Made by a program: the position numbers and the translations under genes. This document shows positions 1-7,602 of a stretch of 64,000 nt of DNA, piece by piece; within the stretch, counting starts at the first letter, position 1, and every line of letters begins with the position of its first letter. The stretch comes from Pseudomonas abieticivorans. GTDB taxonomy: Bacteria; Pseudomonadota; Gammaproteobacteria; Pseudomonadales; Pseudomonadaceae. The notes under the pieces were generated by a model that saw nothing but the letters and a program-made list of their open reading frames with translations, did no database searches and was not told the origin of the DNA. The stretch spans positions 3,713,501-3,777,500 of the forward strand of contig NZ_CP094975.1 in assembly GCF_023509015.1 (NCBI RefSeq), written 5' to 3'.

Positions 1-2
1 GA

Positions 3-80
3 GGGACGTACCGAAGCAAAATGATCTTGGTCTTGTCCGATGACGCAGGATTTGCCCAGAGCTTCTGGGATGCTGAGTAG
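3..80 (+). CDS. Possible 3' end of a gene cut by the window start
   Basis: One forward frame is open from base 3 to a TAG at 78-80 and would end in SFWDAE. The other two forward frames stop within the first 45 bases. Only about 25 residues are visible and no family can be recognised, so this may be chance. If real, it is the gene upstream of qatA, with about 165 bp between them. Confidence 0.2.
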   Translation, partial: GTYRSKMILVLSDDAGFAQSFWDAE

Positions 81-246
81 TGCTGTTGGGTGCTGACCAG
101 GAAGGTTCCCTGACCGACGTTGTATAGCGTCTCTCCCCATTCTGAGATACTGTCGATTTGACACCGTCAACTTTGATCAGTCCTGCTGTGCTTTCTGAGG
201 CAGCATGGAGGTCATTTTGGCACTGTGAGATTCCAAGGAGGGAAAT

Positions 247-2118
247 ATGTGGGTTGATAATGAAACAGAAACGGATTTTCTAAACTTCTCCGGAGTGGCC
301 GACACCGTCGCCGAAATCATCTATCAGGCGGATGGTCGGCCAATCTCAATCGGTGTCTCAGGGGCTTGGGGCGCCGGTAAGTCCTCGATGATCAAACTGA
401 TCCAATCGTCGCTTCGAACCCCGCCTGAGCCGAAAGAGAAACCATCAAAAGATTTCGTATTCGTTGAGTTCAATGCATGGCTCTACCAAGGCTACGATGA
501 CGCCAGGGCTGCGCTCATGGACGTTATTGCGACCCGCCTTGAGGAGGAAGCGCTAAAGCGTCAAACAGGTTTGGAGAAAGCCGGCGAGCTGATCGCACGA
601 GTCAATTGGCTTCGTGCGGCCAAAATGGTTGGTGGAGCAGCATTCGCGTTGGCCAGCGGCGTACCTCCTCCTGGATTTATGGGTGAAGTTTTCAGTTTGG
701 CAGGCCGAGTCTGGTCAGGTGGGGTCGATCAAGCAGTAGTTTCCGACATTCACGATAAGGCCGAAGATGCTGCAAAGCTCGCCAAGGATCTTGTCCGGGA
801 AAAGCCACCGCGATCATCGCCGCCACGGGAAATTCAAGCTCTAAGAGACAATTTCGAATCCATTCTCGACGAGCTAGGTGTGACGCTGGTCGTGCTGATC
901 GACGATCTGGATCGCTGTCTCCCAGAAACGACGATTTCGACGCTTGAGGCCATCCGACTGTTCCTTTTCCTGCGTAATACCGCATTCGTCATCGCCGCTG
1001 ATAACGAGATGATCAAGCACGCAGTTCGCCGGCATTTCAGTGGTGTCCCTGACGACGTCTTGGTCACCAGCTATTTTGACAAACTGATCCAAGTTCCCAT
1101 CCGTGTTCCTCCTCTCGGTACGCAGGAAGTAAGGGCTTACATGATGATGCTGTTTTTGGAGAACAGTACTTTGGATAAGCCAACTGTTGAGCAGATACGC
1201 ATCCGGGTTCGAGATCAGCTCAGGACGACATGGCAAGGTAACCGTGTCGACAGAGCCTTCATGCAGGGGCTTTACGATTCTTACCCAACTGAGTTGATCG
1301 GCAAGTTCGATACCGCCGAACGTTTGGCGGCTGTGATGACCTCGGCCTCCGGAATCCAAGGTAACCCACGGTTGATCAAGCGCTTCCTGAACGCTCTCGC
1401 CATCCGCATGACCATCTCGCGTGCTCAAGGTGTTGGAGTCGATGAGGCTGTGCTCGTCAAGTTGATGCTCTTTGAACGTAGTGGTAATCCCAAAGCCTAT
1501 GAGGAGTTGATGAAAGCGGTCGCCTCTCACAAGCAGGGCAAGCCAGCAATGCTTCAGGAATGGGAGGAGAGCTTGAAGCAGGGCAAAGCGCTTACGCTTC
1601 CCCAACCGTGGGAGCACCCTTTCGTTAAGGATTGGTTGGCGTTACCTCCGGCGTTAGCCGATAAGGATCTGCGAGGCGCCATTTACGTAAGTCGCGAGCA
1701 CGCGCCGATTATCACTGATGAGGATCGCCTCTCCTCAGAGGCTGCCGAGTTACTGGCGGCATTACTTGAAATGCCCGATATGGCCTACCAGCTCAGAGAG
1801 AGACTTGCGACCATCGCGCCGCTCGAAATCACAGTTTTGATGGATCGTCTCTTGGACAGGGCTAGCACTGAACAGGAGTGGGGGGTGCCAGCCATTCTTG
1901 AGGCTCTCCTTGTTGTCGCGAAGCTAGATGGACAACAAGGACTTCGCCTTGCTGCGTTTCTGAAAGAGCGTCCGCCGGCGCAGATTCAAGCTGGCATCGT
2001 CCCAAAGCTGACTGACGAGCCATGGGCGAAATCTGTTTATCAATATTGGCTGAGCGCCGAAGTCAGCTCTCCTGTGAAGGCGGCAATAAGGAAATTGGAT
2101 GGGAACGTCACAAAATAG
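247..2118 (+). CDS. qatA: QatA, KAP-family P-loop ATPase of the Qat anti-phage system
   Basis: A 623-residue KAP-type NTPase. The Walker A motif GAWGAGKSS is at residues 39-47 (Lys45), and a Walker B-like stretch LVVLIDDLDRC is near residues 213-223, with the doubled Asp usual in the family. The long segment between them and the C-terminal helical part are typical of KAP proteins. A strong ribosome site (AAGGAGGG, 235-242) precedes the ATG. In the known Qat system (QatABCD) this protein is the ATPase; its exact action against phage is not established. qatB starts 20 bp before its stop codon and qatC follows, so the three are an operon. Assignment rests on the ATPase motifs plus the unmistakable QatB and QatC neighbours. 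Confidence 0.9.
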   Translation: MWVDNETETDFLNFSGVADTVAEIIYQADGRPISIGVSGAWGAGKSSMIKLIQSSLRTPPEPKEKPSKDFVFVEFNAWLYQGYDDARAALMDVIATRLEEEALKRQTGLEKAGELIARVNWLRAAKMVGGAAFALASGVPPPGFMGEVFSLAGRVWSGGVDQAVVSDIHDKAEDAAKLAKDLVREKPPRSSPPREIQALRDNFESILDELGVTLVVLIDDLDRCLPETTISTLEAIRLFLFLRNTAFVIAADNEMIKHAVRRHFSGVPDDVLVTSYFDKLIQVPIRVPPLGTQEVRAYMMMLFLENSTLDKPTVEQIRIRVRDQLRTTWQGNRVDRAFMQGLYDSYPTELIGKFDTAERLAAVMTSASGIQGNPRLIKRFLNALAIRMTISRAQGVGVDEAVLVKLMLFERSGNPKAYEELMKAVASHKQGKPAMLQEWEESLKQGKALTLPQPWEHPFVKDWLALPPALADKDLRGAIYVSREHAPIITDEDRLSSEAAELLAALLEMPDMAYQLRERLATIAPLEITVLMDRLLDRASTEQEWGVPAILEALLVVAKLDGQQGLRLAAFLKERPPAQIQAGIVPKLTDEPWAKSVYQYWLSAEVSSPVKAAIRKLDGNVTK

Positions 2119-3001
2119 CGATGGGCCAGGTAAAGGGGTGCCTATGGTACCTTCCTGGACTCCGCCACTGCCGCCACTGCCGCCCGAGCCTCCACGGCCT
2201 CCTTCGCCACCACTGGATGAGCCAGGGGATGAAGATTCTCCGGGCCAGGAGGACGATCCGCATGGAGATATTGATGCCGATACTCCCATTCCTGAAGTAG
2301 TTCCTGCCGCACCCGTCCCCCTTGCTCCTCCGGCTCGATTCATTGGTGCGCGTCGAGGGCTTGGAGACTATGCGAGAAACGGCGATCGCGGGAGCTTACG
2401 CAGAAGCCTTCGTGAATACGTCCGCAATGGATATGGTGGGGCGAAAACGACTACTGCCCGGTTCGGTGGTACAGCAGCTATCGCCGGGGTTTTCAGTAGT
2501 ACTCTGGAATCCCTAGCTGATCCATCCGCTCAAGCGAGTTCAACCGCGCTTGATCCAGTGCTGTGGAGTGGTCGCTCAGCTTCAGAGGTCATGGACGCTC
2601 TGGTGGAGGCAGTGCGCCCGGTCGACGGCACCCAAGACGCGGAGGCGGAGCGTGCGTCCATCCGGGGATCTCTGTCTGATGTATTAGTGCGCTACCCGGA
2701 TGCTGATTTGCTCAACCTATCGGCAGACCAGCGCGCTTTTGCAATCGAACGCTTCACTGCGATGGATGTATTTCACAGATACGAGCTCGACCTTGGGAAG
2801 GCCGTTCAGGAAAAAGCTTCATCAGCGACCGTCGCTGTGAGGCGTCTGAGAGAAATCAAGGACTACATCAAGGAGTGTGTGTCCGCATCGTTTCGCAAGA
2901 TTGCGGCGTCCGGCTCTCGCTTGACGACAGGGCGGATTTCACAAGTTGTCACCCGCGCTTTGCAGGATACCTTTGAGGTGTTTGAGGGGTACGTAGAATG
3001 A
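2099..3001 (+). CDS. qatB: QatB, partner protein of the Qat anti-phage system
   Basis: A 300-residue protein that overlaps the qatA 3' end by 20 bp. It starts MGTSQNSDGPGKGVPMVP, the conserved QatB N-terminus, followed by a strongly proline-rich and then acidic low-complexity linker to about residue 80, and a mostly helical domain to the end. No catalytic motif is visible. The second-position glycine would be exposed after methionine removal. Work on QueC-like proteins in defence systems reports attachment of a deazaguanine to a partner protein's N-terminus, and this terminus is the obvious candidate acceptor for QatC; that is inference here. The stop overlaps the qatC start by 4 bp. Confidence 0.88.
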   Translation: MGTSQNSDGPGKGVPMVPSWTPPLPPLPPEPPRPPSPPLDEPGDEDSPGQEDDPHGDIDADTPIPEVVPAAPVPLAPPARFIGARRGLGDYARNGDRGSLRRSLREYVRNGYGGAKTTTARFGGTAAIAGVFSSTLESLADPSAQASSTALDPVLWSGRSASEVMDALVEAVRPVDGTQDAEAERASIRGSLSDVLVRYPDADLLNLSADQRAFAIERFTAMDVFHRYELDLGKAVQEKASSATVAVRRLREIKDYIKECVSASFRKIAASGSRLTTGRISQVVTRALQDTFEVFEGYVE

Positions 3002-4266
3002 GATTTGTATGTGGCCCAGCTGGCTTTCGGGTACCAGTTAGTGAGCGGGCAACGCAGGTTGTAATTTACGGTAAGGCTGAGAAAGGCGAGGTCAGTGTAG
3101 GTGGCTACGCGCGGTACCTGCTTGAGAAGAGGCATTTGGAGATTTCGCCTCGGGCGTGGGATTTTCTGAGCATCGCTCTTTCCGTTGTGGCGGCAGACTT
3201 CACAGCTATACGCGCCACCAGCGCTGATGGTTGGACGCGAGTCATTGACCTTGAGATTGCGGTGCAGGATCCCGACTTCTGGAACACACAAAGCGTAGCA
3301 TTAGCATCTGCATTGGCCTTCCTCACTACTGATCGGTGGACACTGTCATTTTATCCTGGTGGCTTTGCTCCTCCAGCCCAAATGCAAGCCCTGCACCCAA
3401 AGGAAGACTCTGTTGTTTTGCTTTCTGGTGGCCTAGACAGCTTGATCGGCGCGATCGATCTGGTTAACGAAGGGTTAAGGCCCTATGCAGTCAGCCAGAT
3501 AGTGCGCGGAGATGGTGCAAAGCAAGCTCAGTTTGCAGATGGCCTTGGTCTTACCAGAATCGGGCTTAATCATGTTGCAAAATCTCCAGGTAGCCAAGAA
3601 CCCTCACAACGCGCTCGCTCAATCATCTTCCTAGCCTTCGGGATGGCCGTGGCAACATCCCTTGACCGGTACCAGCGTGGCAATAATGTCCCGCTTTATA
3701 TTTGTGAGAACGGTTTCATCGCGATCAATCCTCCGCTCACAGTCACCCGGTTTGGAAGCTTGAGTACGCGCACGGCGCACCCTGAATATCTAGGACGCTT
3801 ACAGAAAATCTTCGATTCCGCGCAGATCAACGTCCAGATCCAGAATCCATATTCGCTTAAGACCAAGGGAGAAATGCTCGCTGAGTGCACCAATCAGGGC
3901 CTTCTCACCCAATATGCGGTTGCATCTACGAGCTGCGGAAGATTTCAGCGTTTTGGTTACAGACACTGTGGCCGTTGCGTTCCTTGTCAGGTCAGGCGCA
4001 GTTCATTCCAGCGGTGGGGGGAGTTGGTCGACACCACAGATTATGTTTATGACGACCTCGGCATTCAGGATCCACAGCATGGCCAGTTTGAAGACGTGAG
4101 GTCGGTCGGGATGGCATTAGCTAACGTCGCACAAGTCGGGTTCGATGAGTGGTTGGGTCACAGCCTTTTTTCCCCATTCATCAAGGATCGTGCTGGCTAT
4201 AGTCAGATGCTTCAGAGAGGGCTCAATGAGTTAGGCGCCTTGCATGCGACCTACCGGTTGAGCTGA
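2998..4266 (+). CDS. qatC: QatC, QueC-like protein of the Qat anti-phage system
   Basis: A 422-residue QueC-like protein. The PP-loop motif SGGLDS lies near residues 143-148. A zinc-binding cysteine set is visible towards the C-terminus: Cys313, then HCGRCVPC giving Cys324, Cys327 and Cys330, as in QueC. Compared with housekeeping QueC (about 225 residues) it has roughly 135 extra residues before the PP-loop and an extended C-terminus, as expected for QatC. QueC makes 7-cyano-7-deazaguanine; in Qat the chemistry is thought to be redirected to a protein target. The gene overlaps qatB by 4 bp (ATGA). The TatD-like qatD that normally follows is absent; the next gene is an unrelated short one 45 bp downstream. 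Confidence 0.9.
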   Translation: MRFVCGPAGFRVPVSERATQVVIYGKAEKGEVSVGGYARYLLEKRHLEISPRAWDFLSIALSVVAADFTAIRATSADGWTRVIDLEIAVQDPDFWNTQSVALASALAFLTTDRWTLSFYPGGFAPPAQMQALHPKEDSVVLLSGGLDSLIGAIDLVNEGLRPYAVSQIVRGDGAKQAQFADGLGLTRIGLNHVAKSPGSQEPSQRARSIIFLAFGMAVATSLDRYQRGNNVPLYICENGFIAINPPLTVTRFGSLSTRTAHPEYLGRLQKIFDSAQINVQIQNPYSLKTKGEMLAECTNQGLLTQYAVASTSCGRFQRFGYRHCGRCVPCQVRRSSFQRWGELVDTTDYVYDDLGIQDPQHGQFEDVRSVGMALANVAQVGFDEWLGHSLFSPFIKDRAGYSQMLQRGLNELGALHATYRLS

Positions 4267-4311
4267 TCGTAATCAACATTGTTTCAACCTGGCTCCTGAA
4301 GGATGCATGGC

Positions 4312-4647
4312 ATGCATTTCACCAAAGCTATCGAGGCTAGTCCTAGCACCTTGCTTATTCATAAGCTGCCGAGGGTCATCGAAGTAGCTCGCGCCGCCGT
4401 ATCTGATGAAGGTATTACAGGCTATATAGCCTGCGCGCTGGAGCACTCAAATACCATGACGGGCTTGCTGTTCTGCGACCGTCAGGTCGGGCAACCAGAT
4501 GGGCTTCTAGTACAAACTGACCGCATTGCTGAGCGCGCGTGGGTTGAGGGATACGAGCTAGTCGTCACAACGTTGGGTGATGTTTACGTCGTTGCGCATC
4601 ATCAATATCAGAACGGTGCCCTAGATAGCTTAGATCGCTGTCACTGA
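4312..4647 (+). CDS. Small unknown protein in the qatD position
   Basis: A 111-residue soluble protein of no family I can name. The start at 4312 is chosen because GAAGGA at 4298-4303 is correctly spaced from it; an in-frame ATG at 4303 overlaps that ribosome site. Near the C-terminus it carries DGLLVQTDRIAERAWVEGY followed by YVVAHHQY. The same spacing of Gly, Val/Ile, Thr, acidic residue, Gly-aromatic and Tyr-Val recurs in the two small proteins at 6222 and 6506, so the three appear related. It lies 45 bp after qatC on the same strand and may be co-transcribed. Its 3' end converges on the XRE regulator. Confidence 0.6.
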   Translation: MHFTKAIEASPSTLLIHKLPRVIEVARAAVSDEGITGYIACALEHSNTMTGLLFCDRQVGQPDGLLVQTDRIAERAWVEGYELVVTTLGDVYVVAHHQYQNGALDSLDRCH

Positions 4648-4797
4648 AGGGTTCTGCGTGCCTAGGGCCACGTCCATATCTAGCGCCCAAAATCCTCAGG
4701 TGCAGGGTGTTTGGACTACAGCGCATCGATTCAACTACCCGCTGGGCAAGCGCTTCAGCATGCTCAGACATTTCACTATTAGTGGGCCAAGCCCACT

Positions 4798-5265
4798 CTA
4801 AGGACTCCAATGGCGGCGGACAGTTGTACGGGGGATCCCTAGCTCCCTCGCTGCTTCGGACGGGTTTTTGCCTTCGGCTCGAAGCCGGTGAATCTCCGAT
4901 ATCACTTTTTCATTGCGGGGCTTGCCCCGCGATCGCTTCAGTAAGACACCTTCTGCCATCTCACTGCTCATCAGATCGAGCCCACCTGAAGATCCAAACT
5001 TTTCCAGGCACGCTGTCGTCGATTCAATGACTGATTTGATCGAAGCATTTTCCTGCAAGCTGACACACAGGATCACGAACGCAGGCAGTTCGAACTCCAA
5101 TGCCTGGGCAAGCTCTGCAAGCTTGTCCAGGGTCACACCGGTCTGGCCGCGCTCCAGCTCGCCAATCGTGCGACGTGCCGTTGTATCGGAAAGACGCGCA
5201 TAACCACCGCCCTGCAGCTGGCGGAGGGCTCTAAGGACTGCAGCGACCTCAAATTTTAGCGACAT
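4798..5265 (-). CDS. XRE-type regulator with a second C-terminal HTH
   Basis: A 155-residue predicted DNA-binding protein. Residues 8-60 fit an XRE/Cro helix-turn-helix (ending in TIGELERGQTGVTLDKLAEL, the usual recognition helix and follow-on). The last 40 residues form a second HTH of the resolvase/Hin type, with NPSEAARELGIPRTTVRRHW. A Ser/Gly-containing linker joins the two. Two DNA-binding units of different type in one short protein are uncommon. It diverges from the phosphoesterase operon at 5471 across a 205 bp gap, so regulation of that operon and of itself is the simplest reading. Confidence 0.7.
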   Translation of the reverse strand: MSLKFEVAAVLRALRQLQGGGYARLSDTTARRTIGELERGQTGVTLDKLAELAQALEFELPAFVILCVSLQENASIKSVIESTTACLEKFGSSGGLDLMSSEMAEGVLLKRSRGKPRNEKVISEIHRLRAEGKNPSEAARELGIPRTTVRRHWSP

Positions 5266-5412
5266 AGATGCCTAAAAGGTGAGGATAGAGCCATAGGTAT
5301 GCATGGCAAATAAACGCCGTATATTGTAATTATCGGCCACTCCGCCGTATGATGACGAATGATCAAAGCGCCCGAATCGGCTTCAAATCTGGTTTGCGGA
5401 CGGCGTGGCGTT

Positions 5413-5429
5413 CTCCGCTGTGTGCGGAG
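5413..5429. promoter_or_regulatory. Inverted repeat in the XRE/phosphoesterase intergenic region
   Basis: CTCCGC and GCGGAG form a perfect 6 bp inverted repeat with a 5 bp spacer, 41 bp before the phosphoesterase start and between two divergent genes. The same gap contains a repeated CGCCGTAT (about 5315 and 5343) and an AT-rich stretch that could hold a promoter. These are candidate operator elements for the XRE regulator; nothing proves binding. Confidence 0.35.
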
Positions 5430-5470
5430 TGCGCAAATTCAATTAAAGGCTAAATCGACTTCGAAAAAAG

Positions 5471-6199
5471 ATGAAAGCACTCATTCTGTCTGACCTGCAT
5501 ATCGAATTTGAGCCCTACCATGTTCCGCCTGTAGACGTCGACTTGGTTATTCTCGCGGGTGACATTCATAAAGGGGTAAGAGGTGTTCGATGGGCGAATG
5601 AGATGTTCTCAGTGCCCGTCGTCTACGTGGTCGGCAACCATGAGTTCTATTCAGGCCATCTTGATTACACGTTGGAAAAAATGCGGGCGGCGTCAGACAA
5701 CCATGTACACGTACTTGAACGAGAAATTTTTGTGTTCGAGGGGTGCCGATTTCTGGGGGCGACCTGTTGGACTGACTATACATCGAGCGGGGACATGAGC
5801 ACGGCTATGGCGATTGCTCGTAGCTCCATGAACGATTTCAAGACTATCAGGGCTGACACGGGTTACCGAAGATCGCGCCCAGATGACCTGGTTACACGCA
5901 ATCATTTGGCTCGTGATTGGCTGTCCTCCCAGCTAGATGCTCCCTTCGAAGGGAGCACGGTCGTCATCAGCCACCATTGCCCAGTTCCTGAGGTGGCTGG
6001 AGACAATGAGGAAGGGCATTTGAGCGCGAGTTACACCAATAGCTGGCATTCACTGGTCAGCAGGAGTGATGTATGGATTTTTGGGCATACCCATCACGCG
6101 ATTGACCAGACGTTGGGCGGTTGTCGGCTTGTATCGAACCCCAAGGGATATCCCGGCGAATCGACGGGATTTGACCCGATGAAAATTATTGAAATATAA
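5471..6199 (+). CDS. Calcineurin-like metallophosphoesterase
   Basis: A 242-residue phosphoesterase with all the family's metal-binding blocks in order: SDLHIE (residues 8-13), GDIHKG (about 31), GNHEFY (about 57), SHHCP (about 167) and GHTHH (about 205). It should therefore be an active di-metal enzyme acting on phosphoesters or nucleic acids; the substrate is unknown. It is the first gene of a plus-strand operon with two small proteins (22 bp and then overlapping) and probably a HAD hydrolase. The ribosome site is an A-rich GAAAAAAG. It is not a TatD family member, so it is not QatD, but it is the nearest hydrolase to qatABC. Confidence 0.85.
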   Translation: MKALILSDLHIEFEPYHVPPVDVDLVILAGDIHKGVRGVRWANEMFSVPVVYVVGNHEFYSGHLDYTLEKMRAASDNHVHVLEREIFVFEGCRFLGATCWTDYTSSGDMSTAMAIARSSMNDFKTIRADTGYRRSRPDDLVTRNHLARDWLSSQLDAPFEGSTVVISHHCPVPEVAGDNEEGHLSASYTNSWHSLVSRSDVWIFGHTHHAIDQTLGGCRLVSNPKGYPGESTGFDPMKIIEI

Positions 6200-6221
6200 C
6201 CTGGTGGACGGAGATGAGAAG

Positions 6222-6506
6222 GTGGACGTCTTGGAGACTTCCCGTGATATTTCAGCACGGCTTAAAACTGCTCAGGCAATCGATTGGGGGGTCGTAGTAG
6301 ATGGCTACCTCGTCAATGCTGCGGCTGTCGGGCGGGTGTACGCGGCCTCGTTGTATTCCGACCATTCCCAGAAAATTGCGGACGGCGAAACGGTCGTGAC
6401 GCCCCCTGTCACGGATGTCTATCAGCAGCAAGGGTTCACCCTGCTAAGAAGCTTCAACGGTTTCGACCACTATGTGGTTGTAAGCCAGTTTGTGGGGGAT
6501 ACGTGA
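6222..6506 (+). CDS. Small unknown protein downstream of the phosphoesterase
   Basis: About 94 residues from the GTG at 6222, chosen because GGAG at 6209-6212 is well placed. Alternative in-frame starts are GTG 6204 and TTG 6189, the last overlapping the previous gene. No known family is recognised. It contains DGETVVTPPVTDVYQQQGF then HYVVVSQF, which aligns without gaps in its first block to the corresponding motif of the proteins at 4312 and 6506. The stop codon overlaps the next start (TGATG), implying translational coupling. Role unknown; a binding partner or modulator of the phosphoesterase is possible. Confidence 0.55.
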   Translation: MDVLETSRDISARLKTAQAIDWGVVVDGYLVNAAAVGRVYAASLYSDHSQKIADGETVVTPPVTDVYQQQGFTLLRSFNGFDHYVVVSQFVGDT

Positions 6507-6820
6507 TGGACGTTCCGGAGCTTGAGATGCCAAGCCTCGTTCTGCACGCGACGCAGCTTACCTTCACTGGTGGCGTCACCGCTTTTTTGTACCAGCCAGA
6601 GGTGTGGGGTTTTTGTTTGGTAGGTATCGTGTATCGCGACTGGAAGGACAGATTCCGAAGCGGTCGACATATCAGGACGTCCAGTGTTCGCGAGGTTGAA
6701 CATGAGCATGGTTATTTGATCGCGATCACCGAAAGTGGAAGCCGATATGTGCTCGTTGATCCCGACCTTCAGCCAGACTCTCTCCTGTGGAAAGAATCAA
6801 TCGATCCGACTGCCCACTGA
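6506..6820 (+). CDS. Small unknown protein, second of the coupled pair
   Basis: A 104-residue protein whose ATG overlaps the stop of the preceding gene. No family is named with certainty; the style is that of small DUF proteins common in Pseudomonas accessory regions. It carries SGRHIRTSSVREVEHEHGY followed by RYVLVDPD, the same C-terminal pattern as in the proteins at 4312 and 6222. The N-terminal half is rich in aromatic and hydrophobic residues (YQPEVWGFCLVGIVYRD), suggesting a compact beta fold. A HAD gene follows after 76 bp. Confidence 0.6.
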   Translation: MDVPELEMPSLVLHATQLTFTGGVTAFLYQPEVWGFCLVGIVYRDWKDRFRSGRHIRTSSVREVEHEHGYLIAITESGSRYVLVDPDLQPDSLLWKESIDPTAH

Positions 6821-6896
6821 GCCTTGTCGTAACCTAAGCGATAGTGTTTCTCTGCTTACTATCCATCGCGTGGGTATTTGCTGTTACGGAGATTCG

Positions 6897-7529
6897 ATGA
6901 AGATCACCGCTGCCATATTCGATGCCTTCGGAACTACCGTTCACATCACTCGGCCAACACATCCTTATCGTCAGTTGCTCCGCGAAGGTAGGTCTCAGGG
7001 ACGTGTGCCTAAAGTGGATGATCTTCGAACGCTCATGACCAACGGGCTCTCACTCGGTGAGGCCGCGTGTGTTTTTGGTATCAATCTCACGCCCGCCAAA
7101 CTACATCTCCTTGAGCAAGCGCTGGAGGAAGAAATAGCGAGCATGCGACCCTATCCAGATGCCCGAGAGGCGATCGCGATATTGCAGGCTGCTGGGTTGA
7201 GTGTGGCTATCTGTTCCAATTTGGCCATGCCGTACGGTATGGCAATAAAACAGATCCTCCCTGACCTCGATGCATACGTTTTCAGCTATCAGGCCGGCGT
7301 TACGAAGCCCGATCCGATCATTTATCGGGAGACCTGTAGGCTGCTAGGCGTGCAGCCTGGCAATGAGTTTAGTGGTCAAGGGCGCGTCGTGATGATTGGT
7401 GACTCGCCGAGGTGTGATCGAGATGGGCCACGCCAGGTCGGGATCAGCGGCTTCCTCTTACGCAGGGGACAGCCAGATGATTTTTCGAGCCTGGTTGGCT
7501 TCGCCCACACTATCGTTGGATGCGACTAG
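6897..7529 (+). CDS. HAD-superfamily hydrolase, haloacid-dehalogenase-like
   Basis: A 210-residue HAD subfamily IA protein. Motif I is DAFGT near residue 8: the nucleophilic Asp is present but the second Asp of the phosphatase DxD signature is Phe, as in L-2-haloacid dehalogenases (DAYGT). Motif II is CSN, motif III is TKPDPIIY with the conserved Lys, and motif IV is GDSPRCDRDGPRQVG. The start at 6897 follows ACGGAG. It is probably the last cargo gene before the recombinases and may belong to the phosphoesterase operon (76 bp gap). The substrate cannot be predicted; the altered motif I argues against a simple phosphatase. Confidence 0.8.
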   Translation: MKITAAIFDAFGTTVHITRPTHPYRQLLREGRSQGRVPKVDDLRTLMTNGLSLGEAACVFGINLTPAKLHLLEQALEEEIASMRPYPDAREAIAILQAAGLSVAICSNLAMPYGMAIKQILPDLDAYVFSYQAGVTKPDPIIYRETCRLLGVQPGNEFSGQGRVVMIGDSPRCDRDGPRQVGISGFLLRRGQPDDFSSLVGFAHTIVGCD

Positions 7530-7602
7530 TCGAGCAGGCGGCGAAGATCCGGAGCATATCTGTCCTTGATCATAGGTCGAAGGACTCCCATGCGCCAGAG
7601 AG

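Noticed and set aside
2140..2230. Repeated CCTCC/GCCGC stretches at the start of qatB
   Set aside because: They encode the proline-rich linker and do not form a regular DNA repeat or CRISPR-like array.
4565..4771. A minus-strand open frame (MSEHAEALAQRVVES) directly after the XRE regulator
   Set aside because: It overlaps the 3' end of the 4312 gene by 83 bp, lacks a clear ribosome site and matches no family I know. The 4312 gene on the other strand shares a motif with two other island proteins and is preferred.
4267..4797. Search for a decayed qatD (TatD nuclease) after qatC
   Set aside because: None of the open frames in this interval shows the metal-binding His-x-His start or other TatD motifs, so I do not call a pseudogene.
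5471..6199. The phosphoesterase as QatD itself
   Set aside because: Its motifs (SDLHIE, GNHEFY, GHTHH) are those of calcineurin-like phosphoesterases, a different fold from TatD.
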